From positions 62,001 to 126,000 of the forward strand of contig NZ_JACZHT010000002.1 of NCBI RefSeq assembly GCF_014861485.1: DNA of 64,000 nucleotides, written 5' to 3'. Position numbers and translations under genes: made by a program. The stretch is from Phaeovibrio sulfidiphilus. Lineage in GTDB: Bacteria; Pseudomonadota; Alphaproteobacteria; Rhodospirillales; Rhodospirillaceae. Position 1 is the first letter of the stretch. Each line of letters begins with the position of its first letter. Positions 28,563-37,085 of the stretch are shown here, in pieces. The notes below the pieces were generated by a model. The model was not told the DNA's origin, did not search any database, and saw only the letters and a list, made by a program, of their open reading frames with translations.

Positions 28563-28593
28563 GGAACGGGGTGTCCGAAGGGATAACGACGAT

Positions 28594-28624
28594 GGGCCGG
28601 ACGGTAACAGGTCCGTTCCGGCCC
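28594..28624. promoter_or_regulatory. Near-perfect 11-bp inverted repeat in the msbA leader
   Basis: GGGCCGGACGG at 28594-28604 pairs with CCGTTCCGGCCC at 28613-28624 with a single bulged base, around an 8-base loop. It starts 32 bases upstream of the msbA-like start on the minus strand, within the divergent region shared with the AmpG-like gene. Candidate operator or 5' UTR hairpin. Confidence 0.4.
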
Positions 28625-28774
28625 GTCCAGTTGCTCGCGCGCGGGGATTTTGGTCTGGCCTGGCGGGAGCTCCGGGGATAAGAATAAAATCCGGGCCCAA
28701 GAGCGTCTGCCTCACAGCCTCTGCCTGTCGTTCCCGTTCTCCCCTTCCTCTCCCGCAAGAAGAGACGTCCCCCC

Positions 28775-30361
28775 ATGATTGAAACGGCTCTGGTTTCCGA
28801 CGGCTCCGCCCGGCGCTCGTGGGGGCGGACGGTCCGCCTTCTTCTCGCGCCCCCTGTGTTCCGTCTGCTGTTTCTCGGGTTTTCCGCGGGGCTCCCCTAT
28901 CTGCTGATTTTCGGAACCCTGTCCATCTGGCTGACCGAGGCGGGGATCCAGCGCTCGACCGTCACCATGCTCAGCTGGGCGGCCCTTGCGTTTTCGTTCA
29001 AGTTCGCCTGGGCGCCCCTGGTGGACCGCATGCCTCTTCCCGGGCTGACCCGGCTTCTGGGGCGCAGGCGGGCCTGGCTTCTCCTGTCCCAGCTGTGCGT
29101 GTGCGCCTCGCTTGTGGCGACCGGGTTTTCCGATCCGCTCCAGTCCCTGACGGTGACCGCCATGGGGGCCGTGGCCATCGCCTTTTCCGCGGCGACCCAG
29201 GACATTGTCATCGACGCCTACCGGATCGAGGCGGCCGAGCCCGATCTCCAGTCCATGATGGCCGCCACCTACCAGGCGGGCTACCGGGCGGGCATGCTGG
29301 TGTCCGGGGCGGGGGCGCTCTGGCTCGCGGGCTGGCTGGGCACGTCGCTGGAGAGCTACAGTCTGGACGCCTGGGCCCTGACCTACTGGATCATGGCGGG
29401 CCTTATGGGGATCGGCGTTGTGACCACCCTGTTCATTCCCGAGCCGCCCCCCAACGCCGCCCGCGACGCGGCCCGGGGGGAGGGGGACAGCCTGGCCCGC
29501 CACCTCCAGCTGCTTGTGTTTGTTCTTCTGGGCGCCGGGATTTTCATCCTGTCGTTTCTGTGGTTCGGCAGCGTGCGCGACGGCCTGCGGGCCTCGGGTA
29601 CCGGCCTCGGAGCCTTTCTTGCCGCGGCCGGTCCCTTCCTGGGGGCGATGGTCGAGGCCCTGAGGTTTGTGCTCTCGGGGGCGCTGGCCCTGGGCGCGCT
29701 GGCCCTTCTGACCGTGCTGCGCCCCGGCTGGCGGAGCAATCTGTCCGCCACCTATTTCTCGCCGGTTGCGGACTTCTTCGATCGCTACGGGCGGCTTGCG
29801 CTTCTGATCTTGCTTCTGATCGGCACCTACCGGATCTCGGACATTGTCATGGGCGCGGTGGCCAACGTCTTCTACACCGAGATGACCTTCACCAAGGAGC
29901 AGATTGCCCTTTACACCAAGGTCTGGGGCGTTGTGGCCACCCTGGTCGGCGGCTTTGTGGGCGGCATCTTCGCGCTGCGCCGGGGCGTCATGAGCGCCAT
30001 GTTCATGGGCGCCCTGTTCGTGTCGGTCACGAACCTGCTTTTTGCGGTTCTGGCCCACCACCCGGGGGACGAGCTCTACTTGGCCATTGCCATCACCGGC
30101 GACAACTTCGCCGGCGGATTTGCCGGGGCGGCCTTCATCGCCTACCTGTCCGCCCTGACCAGCGTGCAGTTCACGGCCATGCAGTATGCGCTGTTCAGCT
30201 CGCTCATGACGCTGGGGCCGAAAATCCTCGCGGGCTACTCCGGAAGCATGGTGACCGCCTTCGGCTATGACACCTTCTTCGTGGGCTGTGCGATCATCGG
30301 CCTGCCGGTTCTGCTGCTCGTGGTTCTGGCGGCCCGCTATGCCCCGCCGGGCCGGACCTGA
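28775..30361 (+). CDS. ampG: AmpG-like MFS permease, 528 aa
   Basis: A 12-14 helix major facilitator with the AmpG family signatures: GFSAGLPYLLIFGTLSIWL at the first helix, LSWAALAFSFKFAWAPLVDR, RRAWLLLSQ, and SAATQDIVIDAYRIE near residue 142-156. AmpG imports anhydro-muropeptides (GlcNAc-anhMurNAc peptides) for murein recycling, and in some bacteria feeds beta-lactamase induction. At 528 residues it is longer than E. coli AmpG, with an extended central section (around 230-330). ATG at 28775 with AAGAAGAGA upstream. It is divergent from the msbA-like gene and followed by ppa 96 bases later. Confidence 0.85.
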   Translation: MIETALVSDGSARRSWGRTVRLLLAPPVFRLLFLGFSAGLPYLLIFGTLSIWLTEAGIQRSTVTMLSWAALAFSFKFAWAPLVDRMPLPGLTRLLGRRRAWLLLSQLCVCASLVATGFSDPLQSLTVTAMGAVAIAFSAATQDIVIDAYRIEAAEPDLQSMMAATYQAGYRAGMLVSGAGALWLAGWLGTSLESYSLDAWALTYWIMAGLMGIGVVTTLFIPEPPPNAARDAARGEGDSLARHLQLLVFVLLGAGIFILSFLWFGSVRDGLRASGTGLGAFLAAAGPFLGAMVEALRFVLSGALALGALALLTVLRPGWRSNLSATYFSPVADFFDRYGRLALLILLLIGTYRISDIVMGAVANVFYTEMTFTKEQIALYTKVWGVVATLVGGFVGGIFALRRGVMSAMFMGALFVSVTNLLFAVLAHHPGDELYLAIAITGDNFAGGFAGAAFIAYLSALTSVQFTAMQYALFSSLMTLGPKILAGYSGSMVTAFGYDTFFVGCAIIGLPVLLLVVLAARYAPPGRT

Positions 30362-30457
30362 CAGGCCATAAGTTTTTCTTTCCTTGACGGGTTGTGTGCT
30401 TTACAGTGCGCGCCCTGTCCGGGACTGTCCCGACCCAGGAAATGGAGTCCTCCTGTC

Positions 30458-31009
30458 ATGAATATCAACAAGATCCCCATCGGCAAGAACCCGCCCACGG
30501 ATATCAACGTCATCATCGAGATCCCGATGCTGGCCGACCCCGTGAAGTACGAGGTGGACAAGGAATCCGGTGCCATGTACGTGGACCGCTTCCTTCACAC
30601 GTCGATGCAGTATCCCTGTAACTACGGCTTCATCCCGCACACCCTGTCCGACGACGGCGACCCGGTGGACGTGATGGTCATCGGCCGTATTCCGGTTGCG
30701 GTTGGCTGCGTCCTGCGGACCCGCCCGGTGGGAATTCTCTACATGGAGGACGAGGCCGGCGGAGACGAGAAAATTCTCGGCGTGCCGCACACCAAGCTCC
30801 ACCCCTACCACGACAACGTGTTCGACATCGAGGACGTGCGTGGCATCGAGCGCCAGCGCATTGAGCACTTCTTCGCTCACTACAAGGATCTCGAGGAAGG
30901 CAAGTGGGTGAAGATCGTCGGCTGGGGCGGTCACGAGGAGGCCGAGGAGGCCATCCGTCGCGGCGTTCAGCGGGCGGCTGACCTGGAAGTGCGCAAGCGC
31001 TACGGCTGA
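30458..31009 (+). CDS. ppa: Inorganic pyrophosphatase
   Basis: A 183-residue family I soluble pyrophosphatase (PPi to 2 Pi). The start MNINKIPIGKNPPTDINVIIEIP, the SMQYPCNYGFIPHTLSDDGDPVDVMV segment (catalytic Asp cluster DxDPxD) and KWVKIVGWGG are all canonical. ATG at 30458 has GGAG about eleven bases upstream. The 96-base gap after the ampG-like stop contains a TTGACG at 30384-30389, but a -10 box at normal spacing is lacking. It converges on the next gene across a strong hairpin. Confidence 0.97.
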   Translation: MNINKIPIGKNPPTDINVIIEIPMLADPVKYEVDKESGAMYVDRFLHTSMQYPCNYGFIPHTLSDDGDPVDVMVIGRIPVAVGCVLRTRPVGILYMEDEAGGDEKILGVPHTKLHPYHDNVFDIEDVRGIERQRIEHFFAHYKDLEEGKWVKIVGWGGHEEAEEAIRRGVQRAADLEVRKRYG

Positions 31010-31028
31010 CGGGGCGGTTCGGACCTGC

Positions 31029-31058
31029 CGTGCGCCCGGGACGACAGGCGGGCGCACG
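31029..31058. terminator. Perfect 10-bp hairpin between convergent genes
   Basis: CGTGCGCCCG at 31029-31038 and its exact complement at 31049-31058 surround ten bases, 20 bases after the ppa stop and 30 bases from the stop of the convergent unknown gene. There is no T tract on either side, so this may be a bidirectional transcript-end or stabilising hairpin rather than a classic intrinsic terminator. Confidence 0.5.
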
Positions 31059-31087
31059 CAAGCAAGCGGCGCCCGGCTCCCCGGGCG

Positions 31088-31531
31088 TCAGCCCGGCGGA
31101 AGCACCGCAATCGGGTTCGACATGGCGATGGCTGAGGGGCTCATCCCGAAAATCTCGTCCAGGTCCGGATCCGACACCGCAAAGGACAGTTCCTGGCGCA
31201 GGTACTTCACCACACCGGCTTGGGCGTCACTGCGGATGATGGCCCAGGAGAAGCACAAGGTGGCGTCCGGGTGCTTGCACTCGAGGATCTTGTAGGAGTT
31301 GGCCGCAAGATCAACCGCGCGGGCCATGTCCTTGTGGTACCCGCAATAAATCCAGCCGACCCTGTTGGTCCCCCAGATGATGAAAACACCCTCCCGGCCC
31401 TGAAGCATTTCCGGCTTCCGTGCAACCGTGAACAGCGGCATGTACTTCATGTTCACACTGCGTTGCCAGTACGGATTGATGGGCGTGTCCGCCTTCTGGG
31501 ACGATCCGAACAGTGCTTTCAAGATGGCCAT
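31088..31531 (-). CDS. Uncharacterised 147-aa protein
   Basis: I do not recognise this family. ATG at 31531 (MAILKALFGSSQK) is chosen because the hydrophobic-amphipathic start is followed by well-ordered sequence; the frame is open for another ~23 codons upstream. The protein has a compact, aromatic-rich core: NPYWQRSVNMKYMPLFTVARKP, EGVFIIWGTNRVGWIYCGYHKDMARAVD, and ATLCFSWAI. It ends with a proline-rich tail. No signal peptide or membrane helix is seen, so it is probably cytoplasmic. Sequence composition resembles its neighbours. It is transcribed away from the chemoreceptor gene through a ~680-base divergent region. Confidence 0.65.
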   Translation of the reverse strand: MAILKALFGSSQKADTPINPYWQRSVNMKYMPLFTVARKPEMLQGREGVFIIWGTNRVGWIYCGYHKDMARAVDLAANSYKILECKHPDATLCFSWAIIRSDAQAGVVKYLRQELSFAVSDPDLDEIFGMSPSAIAMSNPIAVLPPG

Positions 31532-32212
31532 GACAGTTCTCCGGTCTGCAGCACGTTTTATTTGAGTCTGCCGCTTCCGGGGGCCCTGGCGTCCGGGCAT
31601 CCGGGGCGCAGCCCTTTTGCGTTTCGAGGTGCAACGCCCGCGGCCGGGCCGTCACAGGCCGGTGGCCCGGAATTCCGAGGGGTTGCAGGGCACGTACGCA
31701 GGCACGCACCACATGTGGGGCCCAGTGTAGAGCGATTCGGAATTGCCGTCACCAGAAATATTCTCACGCTCCAGTGTAGATTTGGGCCGGGTCGCAGGGC
31801 GGTCCCGGCGGCCGGGCGCGGTCCGTCCGATTTTCTCCAGTTTTTGTAAAGTAAGTGTATTTCACCGGCCTTTAAAGTACTATCATCCCGACCCGGCAGT
31901 TGAGACGGGTTTCCCCGGGCGCTGTCTTCTTTCGAGGCGGCGTCCTTATAGTGTCTGCCGGTCCGCGTTCCGGAAACCCGGCCCCCGTCCGGCGCGGGCC
32001 GGTGGTTTCTGGCGGGGTGGTGTCCCGGTTTGGCCGTCTGTCCGGCGGTGCCGTGGCCCCGGTGGGGGCGTGGTCCCGCTGGGGGTCGTGGTCCCGCTGG
32101 GGGTCGTGGTCCCGGGGCAGGCCGGGTTTGGTTCGCACAGGCTTTGGAAATAAGGGGCTCTGCGAGGCGGTTTGAACGACGGTGGTCGACTCGGAGCCGA
32201 CAGGAGATTTTC
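31532..32212. other. Divergent intergenic region upstream of the chemoreceptor gene
   Basis: About 680 bases with no supported gene. Positions ~31740-31900 are distinctly A+T-richer than the rest and probably hold the promoters. A loose sigma-28-like pair (TAAAGTAA from 31847, GCCTTTAA from 31868) is present but with 17 rather than 15 bases between TAAA and GCC, so it is only suggestive. The 3' part holds an 18-bp tandem repeat, listed separately. CCGGGCC/GGCCCGG arms occur around 31640-31675. Confidence 0.45.
32053..32120. repeat. 18-bp tandem repeat upstream of the chemoreceptor gene
   Basis: The unit GTGGTCCCGCTGGGGGTC occurs exactly at 32070-32087 and 32088-32105. It is flanked by a degenerate 17-base copy at 32053-32069 and a partial copy from 32106 to about 32120. 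The array ends about 90 bases before the chemoreceptor start, so it could lie in the mRNA leader. Confidence 0.9.
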
Positions 32213-34306
32213 ATGTCCTACCAATCGTTACGCATGATGCCCAAGATCATGGTTCCCGTGGTGCTGGTGCTTGTTGTGAGTTTGTCCGTCGTGGGCTGGA
32301 TGATCCAGTCCCGGTCCGCGGAGGCCCTGAAGAGCGTTTCCCTGCGCGAGCTGGAGAACCTGGCCGGACAGGAGGCCTTCGCCATCTCCACCTTCCTGGA
32401 GCAGGCCCTTGGCCCGGCCCAGGCCCTGGCCCTCGGGGTGGATGAGGTCATCTCCAATGGCGAGATCATTTCCCGTCAGGCGCTTATCGAGCTTCTGTCC
32501 GGTGTCGCAAAAAGTAACCCGAACATCCTTCTCGCGGGCGCCTTTTTCGAGCCCGATGCCTTTGACCGGGCCGACGACCACTTTGTGAATGGTCCGGGCT
32601 CCGGTCCCGACGGTCGTTTTGGTTTTTACTTTAATAATGAAAACAAGACGGTCCGGTACATGCCGAACTTTGATGCCCGTCCGATCTACCGGCAGGCCCG
32701 GGAGACCCCGGGGCACTTCATCTCCCTGCCCATGGCCTCGGTTATCCGGCCGGACACCCAGGTGCTGTCCGCCGTGGGTGAAATCCGCAGGCCCGGGGGC
32801 ACGTTTGCGGGGATGGTCCAGATCTCCCTGCCGCTGCCGGTTCTGGTGGAGCGCCTGAAGACCGTTCAGGCCTACAGGACCGGGTACGCCTCCCTTTACA
32901 CCGGCGAGGGTGTGACCATTTCGGATCCGGATGCCTCCCGCATCGGGGGCAGCCTGTTCCAGGCCCATGACCTGGCGGATTCCACCCGGGTGCGCGCCCA
33001 GATGAAGGACGGCCGCAACACCATTCTCACCAGCTTTGTCACGTCCGGCGGCGTCGAGATGATCCTGTGTCTCCACCCGTTCCACCTGGCGGGGACCAGC
33101 CAGGTCTGGTACTTGGGCGTTGCCGTTCCCATGGACGAGGTTCTTGAGGTGGCCCGGAGCATGAGTGCTCTGACCGTTGGTCTTTCGGTTGGGGTCATCG
33201 CTCTGATTCTTCTGGTTATTTTCGTCGTGGTTCGCACCTCTGTGCGTCCGCTCGGGGAGCTGGCCGCGTTCTCGGGCCAGGTGGCGGCGGGGAACTACCG
33301 CGCGACCCTGGACGACTCCCGCTACGGGGGCGAGGCCCGGGAGCTGGGCGCAGCCCTGAAGAATATGGTGGCCTCCCTGGTCCGGAACCTGGACGAGCAG
33401 AAACAGACCCAGGCCGAGGAGGCCCGCAGGGCCCGGAAGGCCGGCGAGACCGCCGAGGCCATCGCCCGGCTCACCGACGCGTTCCGCGACCAGTCCCAGC
33501 AGGTGCTGGAGGCCACGGACCGGGCCGCCGACATGCTCCAGAGAACCGCGAGCGAGATGCAAAACGCCAGCCATGTCCTGGGCGAGCAGACGACCGCCGT
33601 GGCCTCGGGCTCGGAGGAGGCCACCGCCAGCGTGGAGAACGTGGCATCCGCCGCCGAGGAGCTCTCCGCGTCCATCCGCGAGATCGGCCAGCAGGTGGAG
33701 CACTCCAACCGCCTGTCCGCCCGGACCATGGACGAGGCCCACGCCACCAACGATATCGTCCACAGCCTTCTCGAGGCCTCGGACCGGATCGGGGAGGTGG
33801 TGCGCCTGATCAACGACATTGCCTCCCAGACCAACCTGCTTGCGCTGAACGCCACCATCGAGGCGGCCCGCGCGGGCGAGGCGGGCAAGGGCTTTGCCGT
33901 GGTGGCCAACGAGGTCAAGAGCCTGGCCAACCAGACCTCGCGGGCGACGGACGAGATCAGCTCTCAGATCGGGGCGGTCCAGGAGTCCACCCGCGGCGCG
34001 GTCGAGGCCATCAGCAAGATCGTGGACCGCATCAGCGAGATCTCGCAGGTCGCCGGGGCCATTGCGGCCGCCGTGGAGGAACAGTCCGCGGCCACGGCCG
34101 AGATTGCCAACTCGGTCCAGCAGGCGGCGTCGGGAACCCGCGAGGTGTCCACGGCGGTGGAGAAGGTGGCCGTGGCCTCCCGCGAGACGGGGGAGACGGC
34201 GAACCGGGTCCAGCACTCGTCCGAGCAGCTGTCCAAGGCGTCCTCGGACCTGAAGGCCAGTGTGGTGTCTTTCCTGGGCACCCTTCAGGAGACCCTGAAA
34301 CAGTAG
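32213..34306 (+). CDS. Methyl-accepting chemotaxis protein with dCache sensor, 697 aa
   Basis: TM1 is at about 12-30. A periplasmic region of ~285 residues follows with dCache_1 features ([13 protein letters not shown]-type helix, [35 protein letters not shown]), then TM2 at about 316-342. HAMP comes next ([19 protein letters not shown]...), and then the MCP signalling domain with its hairpin tip [37 protein letters not shown]. It senses a small ligand, class unknown, and signals to CheA/CheW at the poles. No C-terminal CheR-binding pentapeptide is visible. ATG at 32213 has CAGGAG upstream. A T6 terminator follows. No che genes are adjacent, so it is an orphan receptor. Confidence 0.93.
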   Translation: MSYQSLRMMPKIMVPVVLVLVVSLSVVGWMIQSRSAEALKSVSLRELENLAGQEAFAISTFLEQALGPAQALALGVDEVISNGEIISRQALIELLSGVAKSNPNILLAGAFFEPDAFDRADDHFVNGPGSGPDGRFGFYFNNENKTVRYMPNFDARPIYRQARETPGHFISLPMASVIRPDTQVLSAVGEIRRPGGTFAGMVQISLPLPVLVERLKTVQAYRTGYASLYTGEGVTISDPDASRIGGSLFQAHDLADSTRVRAQMKDGRNTILTSFVTSGGVEMILCLHPFHLAGTSQVWYLGVAVPMDEVLEVARSMSALTVGLSVGVIALILLVIFVVVRTSVRPLGELAAFSGQVAAGNYRATLDDSRYGGEARELGAALKNMVASLVRNLDEQKQTQAEEARRARKAGETAEAIARLTDAFRDQSQQVLEATDRAADMLQRTASEMQNASHVLGEQTTAVASGSEEATASVENVASAAEELSASIREIGQQVEHSNRLSARTMDEAHATNDIVHSLLEASDRIGEVVRLINDIASQTNLLALNATIEAARAGEAGKGFAVVANEVKSLANQTSRATDEISSQIGAVQESTRGAVEAISKIVDRISEISQVAGAIAAAVEEQSAATAEIANSVQQAASGTREVSTAVEKVAVASRETGETANRVQHSSEQLSKASSDLKASVVSFLGTLQETLKQ

Positions 34307-34376
34307 GAACCGGCTGCGGCTCCGGCCTTCGGGCCGGGGCCGGGCTCCGAACCGTCCGGCAGACCCTGCCGGCAGA

Positions 34377-34406
34377 CCCCGCCCCAACCCGGGAGCGGGG
34401 TTTTTT
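34377..34406 (+). terminator. Intrinsic terminator of the chemoreceptor gene
   Basis: CCCCGC at 34377-34382 pairs with GCGGGG at 34395-34400, with additional CCC/GGG pairing inside, followed directly by six T (34401-34406). It lies 70 bases past the stop codon. Confidence 0.85.
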
Positions 34407-34832
34407 GTCCGCCCCGTTTTCCGCGGTGTCCGCGCTCCGGTGCGAGAGGGGAGGGGGGGCGGCTCCGCAGGACGGATGGCGGGTCTCCATGGCGGTCCTC
34501 GTGCGGGGTGCCGGGAGAGCTGTCCGCGGGGTGCGGTATGGGGCGGTGTGGGGCGGGGACGCGGTATGGGGCCCGGTTGCCCCACCCTTCCTGCCCCAGG
34601 TGCCTTCCTTGCAGCGCGTCGGGAGTGCAGGCCTCCGGGCGCGCCGGGAGAGCGCCCCCGTGGGGTGGCTTCCTTGCGCGGGGGCGCCGGGAGCACGCGG
34701 CCCCCGGCCTCCCTTCGCGCGGTCCGGGAGCGGAGCTCCGGCGGCGATCACCGGTTCCGAAGTGTTCGGAATGGTGATAAGCTTGCCCCTGTAAACACTT
34801 GGCTCCCTGTTTTTCTGGAACTCTGCCCCGCC
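34407..34832. other. Repeat-rich upstream region of ppk
   Basis: No gene is supported. A 12-bp word (GCGGTATGGGGC) recurs at 34533-34544 and 34561-34572. A longer degenerate repeat built on CTTCCTTGC and CGCCGGGAGAGC runs from ~34600 to ~34740. A perfect inverted repeat, listed separately, lies closer to ppk. Confidence 0.5.
34755..34771. promoter_or_regulatory. Perfect 7-3-7 palindrome upstream of ppk
   Basis: TTCCGAA at 34755-34761, three bases, then TTCGGAA at 34765-34771, about 60 bases upstream of the ppk start. This is a good candidate operator for a dimeric repressor or activator. It also contains GTTC-N6-GTTC, which is one base short of the alphaproteobacterial LexA spacing, so a LexA box is not claimed. 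Confidence 0.5.
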
Positions 34833-37082
34833 ATGTCGTCGAGACTCATGAAAGCTCTGCATGCTGCTCCGGTCCGTCCCTCCGCAGGTCGCGAGGCGGA
34901 GGCGGGCGAGGCCAAACCGGGGGCACCGGGCCAGGCACCCTGTCCGCCCGGATGCTCCATGGACTCCCCCTCGCGCTTCATCAACCGCGAGCTGTCCTGG
35001 CTTGGCTTCAACGCCCGTGTCCTGGAGGAGGCCAGCAACCCCCGCCATCCCCTGATGGAGCGGGTCCGTTTCCTGTCCATTTCCGGGTCCAACCTGGACG
35101 AGTTCTACATGGTCCGGGTGGCCGGCCTGAAGGGCCAGGTCTCGGCGGATGTCAAGATCCCCACCCCGGACGGTCTGACGCCCGCGCGCCAGCTTGACGA
35201 GATCAACGGCGTGGCGCGGCGTCTTCTGGACAAGCAGCAGGACGCCTGGGCCGCCCTGCACGGCGAGCTGGCCGAGGCCGGTGTCAGCGTGGTCAAGCCC
35301 GCGGACCTGACCCCCGAGGAGCTGGCCTGGGCGGAAGAGGCCTTCATGACCCGGGTCTTCCCGGTGCTGACGCCCCTGGCGATTGACCCGGCCCATCCGT
35401 TTCCGTTCCTGCCGAACCTGGGGCACGCGCTGATCTTGCACCTGAACCGCAAGAGCGACCGCACCAGCATGCGGGCCCTGGTGCCCCTGCCGTCCCACGT
35501 GCCGCGCTTCTTGCGCCTGCCGTCCCGGGATCCGAAGAACCTGCGCTTCCTGTTCCAGGAGGACTTTGTCCTTCAGTTCCTGGGCCACCTCTTCCCGGGC
35601 TTCCATGTGATCCAGGGCGGGCACTTCCGTGTCATCCGGGATTCGGTCGTGGAGGTGGACGAGGAGGCCGAGGATCTGGTCATGAGCTTCGAGACCGCCC
35701 TCAAGCGCCGCCGCCGGGGGCACATCATCCGCCTGACCCTGAACGCCGACATGCCCGAGGATCTGGTCCGCCTGATCTGCGACGAGATGGACGTGGCCGA
35801 GGAGGATCTCTTCAAGGTCAAGGGCCCCATCGGCCTTGCGGATCTCAAACAGCTGATTTTGGACGACCGGCCCGATCTCCAGTTCACGCCCTACGCCGCC
35901 CGCTTCCCCGAGCGGATCCGGGACTTCGGCGGAGACTGTTTCGCCGCGATCCGCAAGAAGGACATCGTGGTCCACCACCCCTATGAGTCCTTTGACGTGG
36001 TGGTCCAGTTCCTGCGCCAGGCGGCCCGGGATCCGAACGTGGTGTCCATCAAGCAGACCCTTTACCGCACGTCCAACAACTCGCCCATCGTGGCGGCGCT
36101 GGTGGAGGCGGCGGAGTCCGGCAAGTCCGTGACCACCATGGTGGAGCTCAGGGCCAGCTTCGACGAGGAGGCCAACATCCGCTGGGCCCGGGATCTGGAG
36201 CGGGCGGGCGCCAACGTGGTCTACGGGTTCATCGACCTGAAGACCCACGCCAAGGTCTCGCTGGTGATCCGGCGCGAGGGGGCGGAGCTGCGCCCCTACG
36301 TGCACTTCGGGACGGGCAACTATCACCCCATCACCGCGAAAACCTATACGGACCTGTCGTTTTTCTCGGCCGATCCGGTGCTGTGCCGGGACGCGGGGCG
36401 GGCCTTCAACTTCATGACGGGCTACGCCGAGCCCGAGCGCCTGGACAAGCTGCGCCTTGCGCCTCTGGGGCTCAAGGAGTTCCTTGTGGAGCGCATCCGG
36501 GCCGAGGCCGCCTTTGCCCGCGCGGGCAAACCTGCCACCATCTGGGCCAAGATGAACGCTCTTGTGGACCCCGAGATCATCGACGAGCTGTACCGCGCCT
36601 CGCAGGACGGCACCCAGATCGACCTGGTGGTGCGCGGCATCTGCTGCCTGCGGGCCGGGGTGGAGGGCCTGTCCGAGAACATCCGGGTGAAGTCCATCGT
36701 GGGCCGGTTCCTGGAGCACTCGCGGATTGCCTGCTTCGGCAACGGCGAGCCGCTTCCCGGCCCCAACGCGCTGGTCTACATGTCCTCGGCGGACTGGATG
36801 CCCCGCAACCTGGAGCGCCGGGTGGAGGCCCTGGTCCCCATCGAGAACCCCACGGTCAAGGCGCAGGTGATGGACCAGATCATGGTCGCCAACCTGAATG
36901 ACCGGGCCCAGTCCTGGTACCTGACCCCGACGGGCGAGTTCCTCCGGGCGCAGGCGGACGAGGGCTCGTTCTCGGCGCACGAGTACTTCATGACCAATCC
37001 GAGCCTGTCCGGTCGGGGGTCCGCGCTCAGCGGCCCTGACACGGCCATTCCTTCTCTGGTTTTGTCCAATCCCCGGGGCTAG
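34833..37082 (+). CDS. ppk: Polyphosphate kinase 1
   Basis: A 749-residue PPK1 that reversibly polymerises ATP gamma-phosphate into polyphosphate. Landmarks: [24 protein letters not shown] (N-terminal helical domain, residues ~43-66), [46 protein letters not shown], and [23 protein letters not shown], in which the conserved His is the phosphorylated residue. The start at 34833 adds ~42 residues of low-complexity sequence; the in-frame ATG at 34959 ([12 protein letters not shown]) matches many family starts and is a real alternative. ppx follows after three bases, so the two polyP enzymes form an operon. Confidence 0.95.
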   Translation: MSSRLMKALHAAPVRPSAGREAEAGEAKPGAPGQAPCPPGCSMDSPSRFINRELSWLGFNARVLEEASNPRHPLMERVRFLSISGSNLDEFYMVRVAGLKGQVSADVKIPTPDGLTPARQLDEINGVARRLLDKQQDAWAALHGELAEAGVSVVKPADLTPEELAWAEEAFMTRVFPVLTPLAIDPAHPFPFLPNLGHALILHLNRKSDRTSMRALVPLPSHVPRFLRLPSRDPKNLRFLFQEDFVLQFLGHLFPGFHVIQGGHFRVIRDSVVEVDEEAEDLVMSFETALKRRRRGHIIRLTLNADMPEDLVRLICDEMDVAEEDLFKVKGPIGLADLKQLILDDRPDLQFTPYAARFPERIRDFGGDCFAAIRKKDIVVHHPYESFDVVVQFLRQAARDPNVVSIKQTLYRTSNNSPIVAALVEAAESGKSVTTMVELRASFDEEANIRWARDLERAGANVVYGFIDLKTHAKVSLVIRREGAELRPYVHFGTGNYHPITAKTYTDLSFFSADPVLCRDAGRAFNFMTGYAEPERLDKLRLAPLGLKEFLVERIRAEAAFARAGKPATIWAKMNALVDPEIIDELYRASQDGTQIDLVVRGICCLRAGVEGLSENIRVKSIVGRFLEHSRIACFGNGEPLPGPNALVYMSSADWMPRNLERRVEALVPIENPTVKAQVMDQIMVANLNDRAQSWYLTPTGEFLRAQADEGSFSAHEYFMTNPSLSGRGSALSGPDTAIPSLVLSNPRG

Positions 37083-37085
37083 TGC

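Noticed and set aside
30384-30412. Sigma-70 promoter of ppa (TTGACG)
   Set aside because: No acceptable -10 hexamer at 16-18 bases; TACAGT is only 12 bases away.
31847-31875. Sigma-28 promoter for the chemoreceptor gene
   Set aside because: TAAA and GCC are separated by 17 instead of 15 bases and both half sites have mismatches. Not reported as a promoter.
34754-34767. LexA-type SOS box (GTTC repeated) upstream of ppk
   Set aside because: The spacing is GTTC-N6-GTTC, one base short of the alphaproteobacterial GTTC-N7-GTTC consensus. The perfect palindrome TTCCGAA/TTCGGAA explains the sequence better.
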